From contig JADFOK010000009.1 of NCBI GenBank assembly GCA_022562895.1, positions 19,428-83,427 of the forward strand: 64,000 bases of DNA, written 5' to 3'. The translations under genes and the position numbers were made by a program. Each line of letters starts with the position of its first letter. The first letter of the stretch is position 1. This DNA comes from Bacteroidota bacterium. GTDB lineage: Bacteria; Bacteroidota; Bacteroidia; Flavobacteriales; Flavobacteriaceae. This document shows, one piece after another, positions 38,153 to 48,404 of this stretch. A model generated the notes under the pieces. The model ran no database searches, had not been told where the DNA came from, and saw only the letters and a program-made list of their open reading frames with translations.

Positions 38153-40075
38153 ATGAAAAATTATTTACTCCCAATTCTACTGGCATCTTTTTATATTACA
38201 ATTGCACAAACTCCTTGTGTAGGGGGTATGGCAGGTGTTTATCCCTGCAGTGGTTATGATTTGCAATCTGAATTTTCTCTTAATGATCTAAATGCAAGCT
38301 CAGGAAACGACTCCTGGGGTTGGACTGACCCTAATGATGGAAAAGAATATGCATTAATAGGTGTTGACAATGGAACCGCATTTATTGATATTTCAGATCC
38401 TATAAACCCTGTTTTTCTCGGTAAACTTCCAACACATACTTCAAGCAGTTTATGGAGGGATATTAAAACTTATAATAATTATGCTTTTATAGTGAGTGAA
38501 GCTAATGGTCATGGTATGCAGATTTTTGATTTAACCCGACTCCGAAATGTTGCCAATCCTCCTGTTACATTTACTGAAGATGCACATTATAGTGGGTTTG
38601 GATATGCTCATAATCTTGTAATTAATGAAGATACGGGATTTGCCTATGGAGTAGGGACAGACACTTATAGTGGTGGTCCCCATTTTGTAAATATACAAGA
38701 TCCTTTAAATCCTACAGCGGCTGGTGGTTACTCTGGAGATGGGAATACCCACGACGCTCAAGTTGTTACCTATATTGGTCCTGATACAGAATATACCGGG
38801 CATGAGATATACATCGGAAGTAATGGTAACTCTCAGGTAGTGGTAATTGTAGATGTTACAGATAAATCTAACCCTCAAAATATTGCTGTTATTAGTTATT
38901 CAAATGCTGACTATACGCACCAAGGTTGGTTAACCGAAGATCATCGTTATTTCTTATTAGGAGATGAGTTTGACGAAAACAATGTAGGATTTAACTCAAG
39001 AACAATAATTTTTGATTTTACAGATTTAGACAATCCTCAAGTAGATTTTGATTATTTTGGCCAAACTCCGGCTATAGACCACAATGGCTACGTAAGAGGC
39101 AATGAGTATTATTTAGCAAATTATAAAGCAGGAATTAGAGTGATCGATATTGGGGATATAGCAAATGGAAATATGTCTGAATTAGGATATTTTGATAGTT
39201 TCCCTTCAAATAACAACACTGGTTATGATGGTGCCTGGAACGTATATCCTTACTTTGGAAGTGGAAATATTGTGATTAGTGATCTATCTAGAGGTTTTTT
39301 ACTTGTTAAGTCATCAGCTACAGATATAATAGATCCAATAGCCGTATGTCAAAATATAAATGTACAGCTTGATCAGGATGGTCAAATTATCGTATCTGCA
39401 AATGATGTAGATGGTGGTTCGAGTGATAACAGTGGATTTTTTACATTAGAATTGAACCCAAACACATTTGATTGTTCAGATTTGGGAGCAAACACTGTTA
39501 CATTAACTGTAACCGACCCTTCTGGAAATACAGATACATGTACCGCTACCATAATGATTGAAGATGATTTGGCTCCTCTATTAACTTGTCCGTCAAATTC
39601 ATCAGTAGCATACGACAGTGGTGAAGATTTTTATACACTACCAGATTATGCAATTATTGGAGATGTAACTGCAATAGATAATTGTACATCAAATGTTACC
39701 ATTTTACAAAACCCTGCTCCCGGAACACAACTCACTATCGGTACCTATACAATTTCATTTGAAACAACCGATGATGAAAACAACACATCGAATTGTTCTT
39801 TTGAATTAATCGTAGTTGAAATATTATCTAATGGGGATTTTGAATTTAATGATGGATTGTCGATTTATCCTAACCCAACATCCAACTCAATTACAATAAA
39901 TTCAAAAAATGCGTCTATTTCAAACATTACAATATTTGATATAAGTGGAAAATTACTTTTTTCTGAAGTAAATATTAATTCAGAAACAAAATCAATAGAT
40001 ATATCATATTTTTCAAAGGGAATTTATTTTGTCTCTATTAACAATCAAATAATTAAAAAAATAATAAAAAGATAA
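38153..40075 (+). CDS. Choice-of-anchor B protein with HYR-like repeats and T9SS sorting domain
   Basis: A 640-aa exported protein with a signal peptide ending ITIAQ (about residue 19). Residues 20-390 repeat the choice-of-anchor B propeller of the upstream lipoprotein closely (WGWTDPNDGKEYALIGVDN, LWRDIKTYNNYAFIVSEA). Residues 395-560 hold two HYR/PKD-like domains (AVCQNINVQLDQDGQI; LTVTDPSGNTDTC; ITFETTDD-like end). The last 80 residues are a T9SS type A sorting domain (LSIYPNPTSNSITI, IFDISGKLLF, SKGIYFVSI). It was probably produced by tandem duplication followed by an anchor swap. Confidence 0.9.
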   Translation: MKNYLLPILLASFYITIAQTPCVGGMAGVYPCSGYDLQSEFSLNDLNASSGNDSWGWTDPNDGKEYALIGVDNGTAFIDISDPINPVFLGKLPTHTSSSLWRDIKTYNNYAFIVSEANGHGMQIFDLTRLRNVANPPVTFTEDAHYSGFGYAHNLVINEDTGFAYGVGTDTYSGGPHFVNIQDPLNPTAAGGYSGDGNTHDAQVVTYIGPDTEYTGHEIYIGSNGNSQVVVIVDVTDKSNPQNIAVISYSNADYTHQGWLTEDHRYFLLGDEFDENNVGFNSRTIIFDFTDLDNPQVDFDYFGQTPAIDHNGYVRGNEYYLANYKAGIRVIDIGDIANGNMSELGYFDSFPSNNNTGYDGAWNVYPYFGSGNIVISDLSRGFLLVKSSATDIIDPIAVCQNINVQLDQDGQIIVSANDVDGGSSDNSGFFTLELNPNTFDCSDLGANTVTLTVTDPSGNTDTCTATIMIEDDLAPLLTCPSNSSVAYDSGEDFYTLPDYAIIGDVTAIDNCTSNVTILQNPAPGTQLTIGTYTISFETTDDENNTSNCSFELIVVEILSNGDFEFNDGLSIYPNPTSNSITINSKNASISNITIFDISGKLLFSEVNINSETKSIDISYFSKGIYFVSINNQIIKKIIKR

Positions 40076-40136
40076 TCCTATGTTTATTGTGGTGAACTAA
40101 ACTTTTAAAATTGCTCGTATGTTCTTAAAATATTAG

Positions 40137-40165
40137 AAAGCCCGACTAGACAGTCGGACTTTTTT
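40137..40165. terminator. Rho-independent terminator between convergent genes
   Basis: A CCGACT/AGTCGG stem with loop AGAC extends through one mismatch to AAAG/CTTT and is followed by six T. It terminates the choice-of-anchor B gene. Flanking A and T runs may allow it to serve the convergent peptidase gene too. Confidence 0.82.
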
Positions 40166-40188
40166 ACAAATACATATTTCTTAAATAT

Positions 40189-42111
40189 CTATCCCTTCAA
40201 CCACGCATTTTGTAAAGCAATTTGCTCATTTGTTGCATTTTCTATAGGCATCAATCCATTTCCTGATGTATATGATTGAGTTAAAGTGGTATTAATATTA
40301 ATTTCTTCTTCGCCTCTCTTCAATTTCACGACTACTTCACTTCCTGGCTGCCACATAAATACTTCTGTAAAAACTTGGTGTGCGTTTTGAACAGTTAATA
40401 CATTCCCATTTATCTCGATAATAATATCATTAGGAAGTACGCCCTGATCATTCCAAAAGCTATTATCTGCAACTAGATCATTGAAAATTATGGTATCCTC
40501 TTCAGTTGCCTCTACTATTACCACACCATTATTTTGAATATAATTAGTTTCAATGGTACTTTCAGAAATTTCTAAGCCAACTTTTTCAAAAAAAGTGTCA
40601 TAACTAATTGGTGTTGTACCTATCACATGGGTGTCAAAGAAAATTCTAAGAGAAGGGTAGGTCATACTAACAATTTCATCAATAAGCAAGTCATCTTCAA
40701 AAGGAATATTTTTACCAAACTTAAGAGATAACTCTTTCATTAATGATAAAATTCCTCTGGAACCATTACTTTCTTCACGCAATAAAATATCTATGCACAT
40801 TCCTATTAATGCTCCTTTTTGATATACATTGTAATAATTTTCGGCATATGGGCTTTCTAAAATGTTTTCGCTCATTTCGGTAAAACTCATAGTATCATCC
40901 AAACTTGAAGCTGTTTGAATTTTCCCCATCAGGGTATTATAAAACTCTTCTTCAGAGACTAAGCCTTGATTTACTTGAAACAGCGTTGCAAAGTACTCTG
41001 TTACCCCTTCGTACATCCATAAATGCTTAGAGAATGTAGGATTGTTATAATCAAAATAATGAATGTCCTCTGAATGCACACTTAATGGAGTTACTATATG
41101 AAAAAATTCATGCGACACTATACCAATCATACTTTTTGCTAAAGCCTCCTTCGGCATTGATTCTGGCATTACAACAACGGTAGATGTATGATGCTCTAAT
41201 GCACCAAAGCCTGTTGGAGATGTTTCCTTAAGTTCAGATAAATACACAAATATATCATACCGAGGGGTTGAGTCAACATCACCTAAATATGCTTTTTGTG
41301 CCTCCATCATTGTAAGCATAGTCTCTTTTAAATCTTTAGCTGTATGTACCTCATTTGGAGAATATACACTTAGTACAATTTTTATATCACCAACCTGAAA
41401 TTCTTCAACATCAAGGTTACCGTACATCATTGGGTTATCGGTTATATCAAAATATCTAGGCGCAAAATAACTAGTGGTGATATTCAAACCATCTTCGCTA
41501 ATTTGGATTCCTGCGTTTTGCAAAGCAGATGAACGTTTAAAAGTTACCGGAGAAGTAACATCTAATTTGTATTGATTGCTTTTAAGTGAGTCAAAATAAC
41601 CAATAAAACCATGAAGATTTAATACATAAATATCTATATCGATATTAGTCCCAGAGGGTGAGAAAGGAGTTGGAATTATTCCAGCAGATTCAATATCGAA
41701 GGTATCGTTTACTAAGTACGTTATTTTATCTAATTCTGTGGCATTTGTTATTACCCATGAATTTATATCAATCTTATTAAATTCCATTTCTTCACCTTTA
41801 TAATCATAGGCTTTAAAACTTTCCACAAAACTTCCAAAATTGCTAACTTTATAGGTCCCTTGAACAACTTTTGGCAGTCGATAGGTAACAGTATCTTGTG
41901 AAAACTTCCCCGGGTTAATTGTAACGGGTACTTTATCATCGACAACTTGTGTTAAATCAATTGTGGTTATTATGGCTGTACTTATTGCAGGATGAAAATT
42001 AGTCCTTGTTGTATTAATGTTTGTGTTTAACGGAAGATCAGTATTTGTTTGGGCAATAATACACTCACCAAGAAAAATAGTGGTAAAAATTGTAATTATT
42101 ATGTATTTCAT
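40189..42111 (-). CDS. M61-family metallopeptidase with PDZ domain
   Basis: A 640-aa glycyl-aminopeptidase-like M61 peptidase. A hydrophobic export signal covers residues 1-20. The zinc motif is H334-E335-F-F-H338, and the third ligand Glu lies in LWMYEGVTEYFATL about 30 residues later. A PDZ domain follows near residues 520-600 (VVADNSFWNDQGVLPNDIIIEINGN). It acts in the periplasm or at the outer membrane. Substrate is unknown. It is convergent with the choice-of-anchor B pair and divergent from the SUF operon. Confidence 0.9.
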   Translation of the reverse strand: MKYIIITIFTTIFLGECIIAQTNTDLPLNTNINTTRTNFHPAISTAIITTIDLTQVVDDKVPVTINPGKFSQDTVTYRLPKVVQGTYKVSNFGSFVESFKAYDYKGEEMEFNKIDINSWVITNATELDKITYLVNDTFDIESAGIIPTPFSPSGTNIDIDIYVLNLHGFIGYFDSLKSNQYKLDVTSPVTFKRSSALQNAGIQISEDGLNITTSYFAPRYFDITDNPMMYGNLDVEEFQVGDIKIVLSVYSPNEVHTAKDLKETMLTMMEAQKAYLGDVDSTPRYDIFVYLSELKETSPTGFGALEHHTSTVVVMPESMPKEALAKSMIGIVSHEFFHIVTPLSVHSEDIHYFDYNNPTFSKHLWMYEGVTEYFATLFQVNQGLVSEEEFYNTLMGKIQTASSLDDTMSFTEMSENILESPYAENYYNVYQKGALIGMCIDILLREESNGSRGILSLMKELSLKFGKNIPFEDDLLIDEIVSMTYPSLRIFFDTHVIGTTPISYDTFFEKVGLEISESTIETNYIQNNGVVIVEATEEDTIIFNDLVADNSFWNDQGVLPNDIIIEINGNVLTVQNAHQVFTEVFMWQPGSEVVVKLKRGEEEININTTLTQSYTSGNGLMPIENATNEQIALQNAWLKG

Positions 42112-42316
42112 TTTATTTTATTGTTCTTTTTGGCGTTCAATATCCGATTGTGTTACTCATTTATAACTTAAGGTTTTGTTAAAATTTATTAAAAAAAGAA
42201 ATAGCTTATTAAATTTTTAAGGTTTTGTTGAAATAGCAGTCTAATACTATCAAATAAAGTTATATCTATATGTTATTTATTAATCTAACTACTTTAGGTA
42301 AACACTATAAATATTG

Positions 42317-42324
42317 TATATTTG
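42317..42324 (+). promoter_or_regulatory. Promoter -7 box of the SUF operon
   Basis: TATATTTG matches TAnnTTTG exactly, 28 bp upstream of the first gene. A partial -33 (CTTTA) sits about 20 bp further upstream. Confidence 0.55.
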
Positions 42325-42352
42325 CCTGTTATTTAGAATAAATCTAATTTAG

Positions 42353-42682
42353 ATGATTAAAGTAAGTAATACCGCAAAATCAAGAATTACACAACTTATG
42401 GCCGATGGTGGTTTTAATGTTGCGAAAGATTTTGTGCGTGTAGGTGTGAAAAGTGGTGGTTGCTCCGGTTTATCATACGAACTTGATTTTGATAAAATCA
42501 AAGGAGAAAATGATAAACTTTTTGAAGACAATAACGTAAAAATTATTGTCGATAAAAAAAGCTTTTTGTACCTCATAGGCACCATCCTAGAATACAATGG
42601 TGGTCTTAACGGAAAAGGATTTGTTTTTAACAATCCCAACGCCAACAGAACCTGTGGGTGTGGGGAGAGTTTTTCTTTATAA
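42353..42682 (+). CDS. sufA: A-type iron-sulfur carrier (SufA/IscA family)
   Basis: A 109-aa HesB/IscA-type protein that receives clusters from the SufBCD scaffold and passes them to apoproteins. The three conserved cysteines are present: one in KSGGCSGLSYEL and two in NRTCGCGESF at the C-terminus. It is the first gene of a tightly packed operon, with sufB starting 14 bp later. SufA, ErpA and IscA cannot be separated by sequence alone; the name follows context. Confidence 0.92.
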   Translation: MIKVSNTAKSRITQLMADGGFNVAKDFVRVGVKSGGCSGLSYELDFDKIKGENDKLFEDNNVKIIVDKKSFLYLIGTILEYNGGLNGKGFVFNNPNANRTCGCGESFSL

Positions 42683-42696
42683 AATAATAATTTCTC

Positions 42697-44145
42697 ATGG
42701 GAAAATTCACGGAAGACGATTTAAAAAAAGACCTTGAAACCAAGGAATACGAATACGGATTTTATACCGATATAGAATCTGATACATTCCCTGTGGGTCT
42801 AAATGAAGATGTTGTCCGGGCTATCTCAAAGAAAAAAGAAGAGCCTGAGTGGATGACCGACTGGCGTTTGAAAGCTTTTCAGTATTGGAAAGAAATGGTA
42901 GAACCCGAATGGGCAAATGTTAACTATAAAAAACCCAACTTTCAAGATATATCCTACTATTCTGCTCCTTCAAAAAAACCAAAATACGATAGTATCGATG
43001 ATGTAGATCCAGAGTTGCTGGATACTTTTAGAAGACTTGGCATATCATTAGATGAACAAAAAAAACTGGCAGGCGTTGCAGTCGACATTATTGTTGATTC
43101 GATTTCGGTAGCTACTACATTTAAAAATACACTTGCTAAAAAAGGTATTATATTTTGTCCCATTTCCGATGCCATTAAAGAACATCCCGAACTTGTTAAA
43201 AAATATATAGGTTCTGTTGTGCCACAAAGAGATAATTTCTACGCTGCCTTAAATAGTGCTGTATTTAGTGACGGATCTTTTTGTTATATCCCAAAAGGAG
43301 TGCGTTGTCCCATGGAACTTTCAACCTATTTCCGTATCAATCAGGCGGGAACAGGACAATTTGAAAGAACTCTTGTTATTGCAGATAAAGGAAGTTATGT
43401 GAGCTATTTAGAAGGTTGTACAGCACCTGCACGTGATGAAAATCAGTTACATGCAGCCGTTGTAGAATTAATCGCACTTGACGATGCCGAAATAAAATAT
43501 TCTACAGTACAAAATTGGTATCCTGGAAATAAAGAAGGAAAGGGTGGCGTTTTTAATTTTGTCACCAAAAGAGGAATTTGCCATAAAAACGCTAAGATTT
43601 CCTGGACTCAAGTTGAAACCGGAAGCGCAATTACCTGGAAATACCCTAGTTGTATCTTAAAGGGTGATAACTCAATTGGAGAATTTTACTCTATAGCCGT
43701 TACAAATAATTATCAGCAGGCAGATACAGGTACCAAAATGATCCATATTGGAAAAAACACCAAAAGCATCATTATAGCTAAGGGTATTTCTGCCGGAAAA
43801 TCACAAAATAGTTATCGTGGTCTAGTTCGTATTGGTTCTAAAGCCGAAAACGCACGTAATTTTTCACAATGTGATTCTTTGTTAATGGGTAATGATTGTG
43901 GAGCACACACCTTCCCTTACATTGAAGTCAAAAATAAAACTGCACAAATAGAGCATGAAGCCACCACAAGTAAAATTGGGGAGGATCAAATTTTTTACTG
44001 TAACCAGCGTGGTATAAAAACCGATAAAGCCATTGCACTTATCGTAAATGGTTTTAGTAAAGAAGTATTAAATAAACTACCGATGGAATTTGCTGTAGAA
44101 GCACAAAAATTATTAGAAATAAGCCTTGAAGGATCCGTTGGGTAA
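42697..44145 (+). CDS. sufB: Fe-S cluster assembly scaffold SufB
   Basis: A 482-aa SufB subunit of the SufBC2D scaffold on which [Fe-S] clusters are built. Typical SufB segments are [24 protein letters not shown]-like [31 protein letters not shown] (here [16 protein letters not shown]), [18 protein letters not shown] and [18 protein letters not shown]. Length is standard. It is followed after 20 bp by a lipoprotein gene that interrupts the usual sufB-sufC neighbourhood. Confidence 0.97.
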   Translation: MGKFTEDDLKKDLETKEYEYGFYTDIESDTFPVGLNEDVVRAISKKKEEPEWMTDWRLKAFQYWKEMVEPEWANVNYKKPNFQDISYYSAPSKKPKYDSIDDVDPELLDTFRRLGISLDEQKKLAGVAVDIIVDSISVATTFKNTLAKKGIIFCPISDAIKEHPELVKKYIGSVVPQRDNFYAALNSAVFSDGSFCYIPKGVRCPMELSTYFRINQAGTGQFERTLVIADKGSYVSYLEGCTAPARDENQLHAAVVELIALDDAEIKYSTVQNWYPGNKEGKGGVFNFVTKRGICHKNAKISWTQVETGSAITWKYPSCILKGDNSIGEFYSIAVTNNYQQADTGTKMIHIGKNTKSIIIAKGISAGKSQNSYRGLVRIGSKAENARNFSQCDSLLMGNDCGAHTFPYIEVKNKTAQIEHEATTSKIGEDQIFYCNQRGIKTDKAIALIVNGFSKEVLNKLPMEFAVEAQKLLEISLEGSVG

Positions 44146-44165
44146 CCATAAATTTAAAAAAATAA

Positions 44166-44564
44166 ATGAAAAAGATCACATTATTAGTAGCACTTGCATT
44201 ACTCATTTTCTCGTGTAAAAATACAGAAGAAAAGGATCCGAAATTAGTTTCAAATGAAACCAGTGATTCCAAAATCACTATCTACCAAGGAGAATTTATT
44301 TATTTAGCAGATGCTGCAGTATTAAAGGGTTCAAACTTTATATATGGCGTTGCCTTAGATGAAATGTCTGAAGAGCTTGCAAAACAGGTTGAAACTGTAA
44401 AAAAAGAAGAGTTTGATATGGTGCCTGTAATTGTAAAAGGTATTGTTTCAAAAAAACCTGAAGGTCAGGAAGGCTGGGACGAAATACTAACCATAAAGGA
44501 AATATTAAGTGTAAGTAAAACCCCTTCAAAAACAGATATAAAATTAGAAGTTAAGAAAGAATAA
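44166..44564 (+). CDS. Lipoprotein inserted between sufB and sufC
   Basis: A 132-aa protein with a lipoprotein signal (residues 1-17, LLIFSC). The mature part (about 115 residues) contains ITIYQGEFIYLADAAVLKG and VPVIVKGIVSKKPEGQEGW, which suggests a small OB-like or beta-barrel fold. No family is recognised. It lies in frame with the operon, 20 bp after sufB and 2 bp before sufC, so it must be co-transcribed with the cytoplasmic SUF genes although it is exported. A role in iron-sulfur metabolism is only inferred from position. Confidence 0.7.
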   Translation: MKKITLLVALALLIFSCKNTEEKDPKLVSNETSDSKITIYQGEFIYLADAAVLKGSNFIYGVALDEMSEELAKQVETVKKEEFDMVPVIVKGIVSKKPEGQEGWDEILTIKEILSVSKTPSKTDIKLEVKKE

Positions 44565-44566
44565 CT

Positions 44567-45319
44567 ATGTTAAAAGTTAAAAATTTACACGCTAGTGTAG
44601 ATGATAAAGAAATTTTAAAAGGTGTCAATCTAGAAGTTAATGCAGGGGAAGTTCATGCTATTATGGGACCTAACGGATCGGGGAAAAGTACACTTGCTGC
44701 TATCATTGCAGGGAAAGATACTTTTGAGGTAACCCAAGGAGAAATCACTTTTAACGGAGAAGATATATCTGAACTTGACCCCGAAGAGCGAGCACATAAA
44801 GGTATCTTTTTATCGTTTCAATATCCAGTAGAAATACCAGGAGTTTCCGTAACTAACTTTATTAAAACGGCTATAAAAGAAACCCGAAGAGCAAATGAAG
44901 AAGAAGATATGCCAGCTTCAGAATTTTTAAAACTAATTAAAGAAAAAGCAGATTTATTGGCAATCGACAGGAAGTTTTTATCCCGTTCCCTCAATGAAGG
45001 TTTTTCCGGTGGTGAAAAAAAGAGAAACGAAATTTTTCAAATGGCCATGATGAATCCCAAATTATCCATTATGGATGAAACTGATTCTGGATTGGATATC
45101 GATGCATTAAAAATCGTGGCAAAAGGTGTAAACAAATTAAAGAATAAAGACAATGCTATTCTCGTAATTACTCATTACCAAAGGTTGTTAGAACATTTAG
45201 TTCCGGATTTTGTACATATATTAATCGATGGCATAATTGTAAAAACCGGCACCAAAGAACTCGCCTATGAGTTAGAAGAAAAAGGCTATGACTGGATTAA
45301 AGAAGAAGTAAAAACATAA
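44567..45319 (+). CDS. sufC: Fe-S cluster assembly ATPase SufC
   Basis: A 250-aa ABC-type ATPase that drives the SufBC2D scaffold. Walker A is GPNGSGKST, the signature is FSGGEKKRNEIFQMA, and Walker B ends SIMDETDSGLDIDAL. Length is standard. The gene follows the intervening lipoprotein by 2 bp, indicating translational coupling, and precedes sufD by 67 bp. Confidence 0.97.
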   Translation: MLKVKNLHASVDDKEILKGVNLEVNAGEVHAIMGPNGSGKSTLAAIIAGKDTFEVTQGEITFNGEDISELDPEERAHKGIFLSFQYPVEIPGVSVTNFIKTAIKETRRANEEEDMPASEFLKLIKEKADLLAIDRKFLSRSLNEGFSGGEKKRNEIFQMAMMNPKLSIMDETDSGLDIDALKIVAKGVNKLKNKDNAILVITHYQRLLEHLVPDFVHILIDGIIVKTGTKELAYELEEKGYDWIKEEVKT

Positions 45320-45386
45320 TTAAGTTAGTAGCAATTAGTTACAGTAATTCCATACTTGTATACTATCACAGAATACCAAAAAAATA

Positions 45387-46700
45387 ATGAACTTAAAAGA
45401 TAAATTAGTGTCCTCATTTCTTGCTTTCGATGATTATTTGGAGGACAGTTCCCCTATACATGATATTCGCAATAAAGCCATTAAAATATTTGAAAATAAA
45501 GGCTTTCCCACAAAAAAAGAAGAAGCTTGGAAGTACACTTCTTTAAATCCTATTGTAAATAAAGATTATAGCATATTTCCAAAAAAGGAAAGTAGTATTG
45601 AATTTAAAGATGTAAAACGATTTTTTTTACACGACATAGACACTTATAAAATTGTTTTTATAGATGGTATTTATAGTTCATATCTTTCTGAAACTATTCA
45701 CGACAATATGGATATTTGTCTATTGTCTGCTGCTCTTAAGAAACCTAAATACCGTGCAGTAATTGAGGTATATTATAATAAGATAGCTGAAAATGACAGT
45801 TTAACATCTCTTAATACAGCTTTTGCCAAAGAAGGAGCTTATATCTATATTCCAAAACACAAAGAGGTAGAAAAACCTATCGAAATTATCAATTTTGCTA
45901 CCGGAAATGAAGCAGCACTTATGATGCAACCGCGTAATCTAATTGTCGTTGGTGAAAATGCACATGTTCAAATTATAGAAAGGCATCAAAGCCTTAGTGA
46001 AAATGCTGTTTTTACAAATTCGGTTACTGAAATATTTGCTGAAAAACGAGCTTATATTGATTATTATAAAATCCAGAATGATGCTTCAAATGCATCATTG
46101 ATCGATAATACGTATATCAAGCAAGAAGAGGAAAGCCATTGTAGTGTTCATACTTTTTCTTTTGGAGGAAATTTAACCCGAAATAATCTAAAATTTTACC
46201 AACACGGTGAACATTGTGATTCTACTTTAAAAGGAATTACTATTATAGAAAACAAACAACATGTAGATCATAGCACTTTAGTAAGGCATATTGCACCAAA
46301 CTGTGAAAGCCATCAGGATTACAAAGGTCTTTATGCAGATTCTTCTACAGGAGTATTTAATGGAAAAATTGTGGTTGAAAAAGATGCTCAAAAAACAAAT
46401 GCATTTCAGCAAAACAATAATATTTTAATAGACGATAAAGCTACGATTAACGCTAAACCCCAATTGGAAATCTTTGCAGACGATGTAAAGTGTTCACATG
46501 GTTGTACCATCGGTCAGTTTAATGAAGATGCTTTATTCTATATACGCACACGCGGAATCGCAAAAAAAGAAGCCCAAGCCCTGTTAATGTATGCTTTTGC
46601 TAATACTGTTTTGGAAAGTGTAAAAATCCCCGAACTAAAAGTGCGAATCAACAAACTAATCGCCAAAAAAATTGGAGTAAGCATTGGCTTTAATATATAA
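45387..46700 (+). CDS. sufD: Fe-S cluster assembly protein SufD
   Basis: A 437-aa SufD subunit, partner of SufB. The N-terminus (GFPTKKEEAWKYTSL) and C-terminal SufBD core (CESHQDYKGLYADSSTGVF, DDVKCSHGCTIGQFNEDALFY, ARGIA-like TRGIAKKEAQALLMYAFA) are typical. It lies between sufC and sufS in the operon and acts in the cytoplasm. Confidence 0.95.
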   Translation: MNLKDKLVSSFLAFDDYLEDSSPIHDIRNKAIKIFENKGFPTKKEEAWKYTSLNPIVNKDYSIFPKKESSIEFKDVKRFFLHDIDTYKIVFIDGIYSSYLSETIHDNMDICLLSAALKKPKYRAVIEVYYNKIAENDSLTSLNTAFAKEGAYIYIPKHKEVEKPIEIINFATGNEAALMMQPRNLIVVGENAHVQIIERHQSLSENAVFTNSVTEIFAEKRAYIDYYKIQNDASNASLIDNTYIKQEEESHCSVHTFSFGGNLTRNNLKFYQHGEHCDSTLKGITIIENKQHVDHSTLVRHIAPNCESHQDYKGLYADSSTGVFNGKIVVEKDAQKTNAFQQNNNILIDDKATINAKPQLEIFADDVKCSHGCTIGQFNEDALFYIRTRGIAKKEAQALLMYAFANTVLESVKIPELKVRINKLIAKKIGVSIGFNI

Positions 46701-46731
46701 TGCTGTATTTACAATATTTTAATCCTTATCT

Positions 46732-47949
46732 ATGGCATTTGATGTGCAAAAAATACGAGAAGATTTCCCTATCCTGCAACGGAAAGTTAATGGGTATCCG
46801 TTAGTATATCTTGACAATGCTGCCACTACACAAAAACCACAAGTAGTTATTGATAGTATTGTTGATTATTATTCTAACTACAATGCAAACATACATCGTG
46901 GAGTACATTCACTTTCACAGGAAGCCACCGATGCCTTTGAATCTGCAAGACAAAAAATACAAAAGCATTTTAATGCAAAAAATCCGTACGAGATTATCTT
47001 TACTTCAGGGACTACTCACGGGATTAACATGATAGCGAGTGGTTTTTCAGGTTTTATCGGAAAAGAAGATGAGATTATTGTTTCGGCTATGGAGCATCAC
47101 TCCAATATCGTGCCCTGGCAAATGCTTTGTGAAAAAACCGGAGCTACCCTTAAAGTATTGCCCATGAATAAAGAGGGGGTTTTACTCCTTTCAGAATATG
47201 ATAAATTACTTTCAGAAAAAACCAAATTGGTTTTTGTAAATCATATTTCAAATGCACTGGGTACAATCAATCCTATTGAAGAAATTATTTTCAAAGCTCA
47301 TAAAAAAGGTGCAGCAGTATTAATCGATGGAGCTCAAGCTTGTGCCCATATTATACCTGACTTACAAAAATTGGATGTAGATTTTTATGTTACTTCGGCC
47401 CATAAAATGTGTGGCCCTACTGGAATAGGTATGCTTTATGGAAAAGAAAAATGGCTTAACAAATTTCCACCTTATCAAGGTGGTGGAGAGATGATTAAAG
47501 AGGTGACTTTTAAAAAAACCACCTATGCCGACCTGCCTCATAAATTTGAAGCTGGAACCCCAAATATTGTTGGTGGAATTGCTTTTGGTGTAGCTGTTGA
47601 TTATCTTAACAGTGTTGGTTTTGAGGCCATTAAAACCTATGAAGAGGATTTATTGAATTTTGCAACTCATAAATTGTTAGAAATTGAAGGTTTAAAAATT
47701 TTTGGAACAAGTACTGAAAAGACATCGGTTATATCTTTTAATATTAAAGGCATACACGCTTACGACATTGGTACTATTGTTGATAAATTAGGAATAGCCG
47801 TAAGAACCGGGCATCATTGTGCACAACCCATCATGGATTTTTATAATATCCCTGGAACGGTTCGGGCTTCTTTTGCGTTTTATAATACAAAAGAGGAAGT
47901 GATTAAATTAGTTGAAGCCGTTGAAAAAGCAAAAATGATGCTCTCATAA
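46732..47949 (+). CDS. sufS: Cysteine desulfurase SufS
   Basis: A 405-aa group II cysteine desulfurase that takes sulfur from cysteine for cluster assembly. The PLP lysine is K225 in TSAHKMCGPTGIG. The persulfide-forming cysteine is C363 in VRTGHHCAQPIMDFY. An N-terminal YLDNAATTQKP is typical. Sulfur is passed to SufE, encoded two genes downstream. Spacing to sufD is 31 bp. Confidence 0.96.
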   Translation: MAFDVQKIREDFPILQRKVNGYPLVYLDNAATTQKPQVVIDSIVDYYSNYNANIHRGVHSLSQEATDAFESARQKIQKHFNAKNPYEIIFTSGTTHGINMIASGFSGFIGKEDEIIVSAMEHHSNIVPWQMLCEKTGATLKVLPMNKEGVLLLSEYDKLLSEKTKLVFVNHISNALGTINPIEEIIFKAHKKGAAVLIDGAQACAHIIPDLQKLDVDFYVTSAHKMCGPTGIGMLYGKEKWLNKFPPYQGGGEMIKEVTFKKTTYADLPHKFEAGTPNIVGGIAFGVAVDYLNSVGFEAIKTYEEDLLNFATHKLLEIEGLKIFGTSTEKTSVISFNIKGIHAYDIGTIVDKLGIAVRTGHHCAQPIMDFYNIPGTVRASFAFYNTKEEVIKLVEAVEKAKMMLS

Positions 47950-47961
47950 AAATAAAAAATA

Positions 47962-48396
47962 ATGAAGAAAATGGTCCTATTAAATATTTTTGTTTTTTTA
48001 CTATATTTTACATCTTGTAATGAAACTAAAAAAGTAACTGAGGTTTTTGAAAATATTGAACTTTCAGGTAAATACACAATTACTAGAATTAACGGAAAAA
48101 ATATAACAGACAGGATACCAACCATAGTCTTTAACTCAATTGACAAATCAGCTAGTGGAAATGGTGGATGTAATGGATACTTTGGGAACTATACTTTGAC
48201 TGGAAATAAACTTAATTTTGGCATATTTACCGTAACCGAAATGTACTGTGACGAACCCATTATGGACATAGAAAGAGCTTTTTTTAAAGCCCTAAGCGAA
48301 ACCGGTTTTTTTAAAATTGAAAACAATTTGCTTACTTTGTATTCAAATACCAACAGAACTGTTTTATTAAAAGCTAACCATGATAAAAAAGAATAA
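47962..48396 (+). CDS. META-domain lipoprotein
   Basis: A 144-aa lipoprotein (signal ends FTSC at about 19) with a META/HslJ-like domain: SGKYTITRINGKNI, GNGGCNGYFGNYTLTGNKLNF and TEMYCDEPIMDIERAFFKAL. META domains occur in heat-shock and motility proteins of unknown biochemical function. It sits between sufS and sufE, 12 bp from sufS and 8 bp from sufE, and so is a second exported protein embedded in a cytoplasmic-pathway operon. A link to Fe-S assembly is not demonstrated. Confidence 0.85.
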   Translation: MKKMVLLNIFVFLLYFTSCNETKKVTEVFENIELSGKYTITRINGKNITDRIPTIVFNSIDKSASGNGGCNGYFGNYTLTGNKLNFGIFTVTEMYCDEPIMDIERAFFKALSETGFFKIENNLLTLYSNTNRTVLLKANHDKKE

Positions 48397-48404
48397 AATT
48401 TAAT

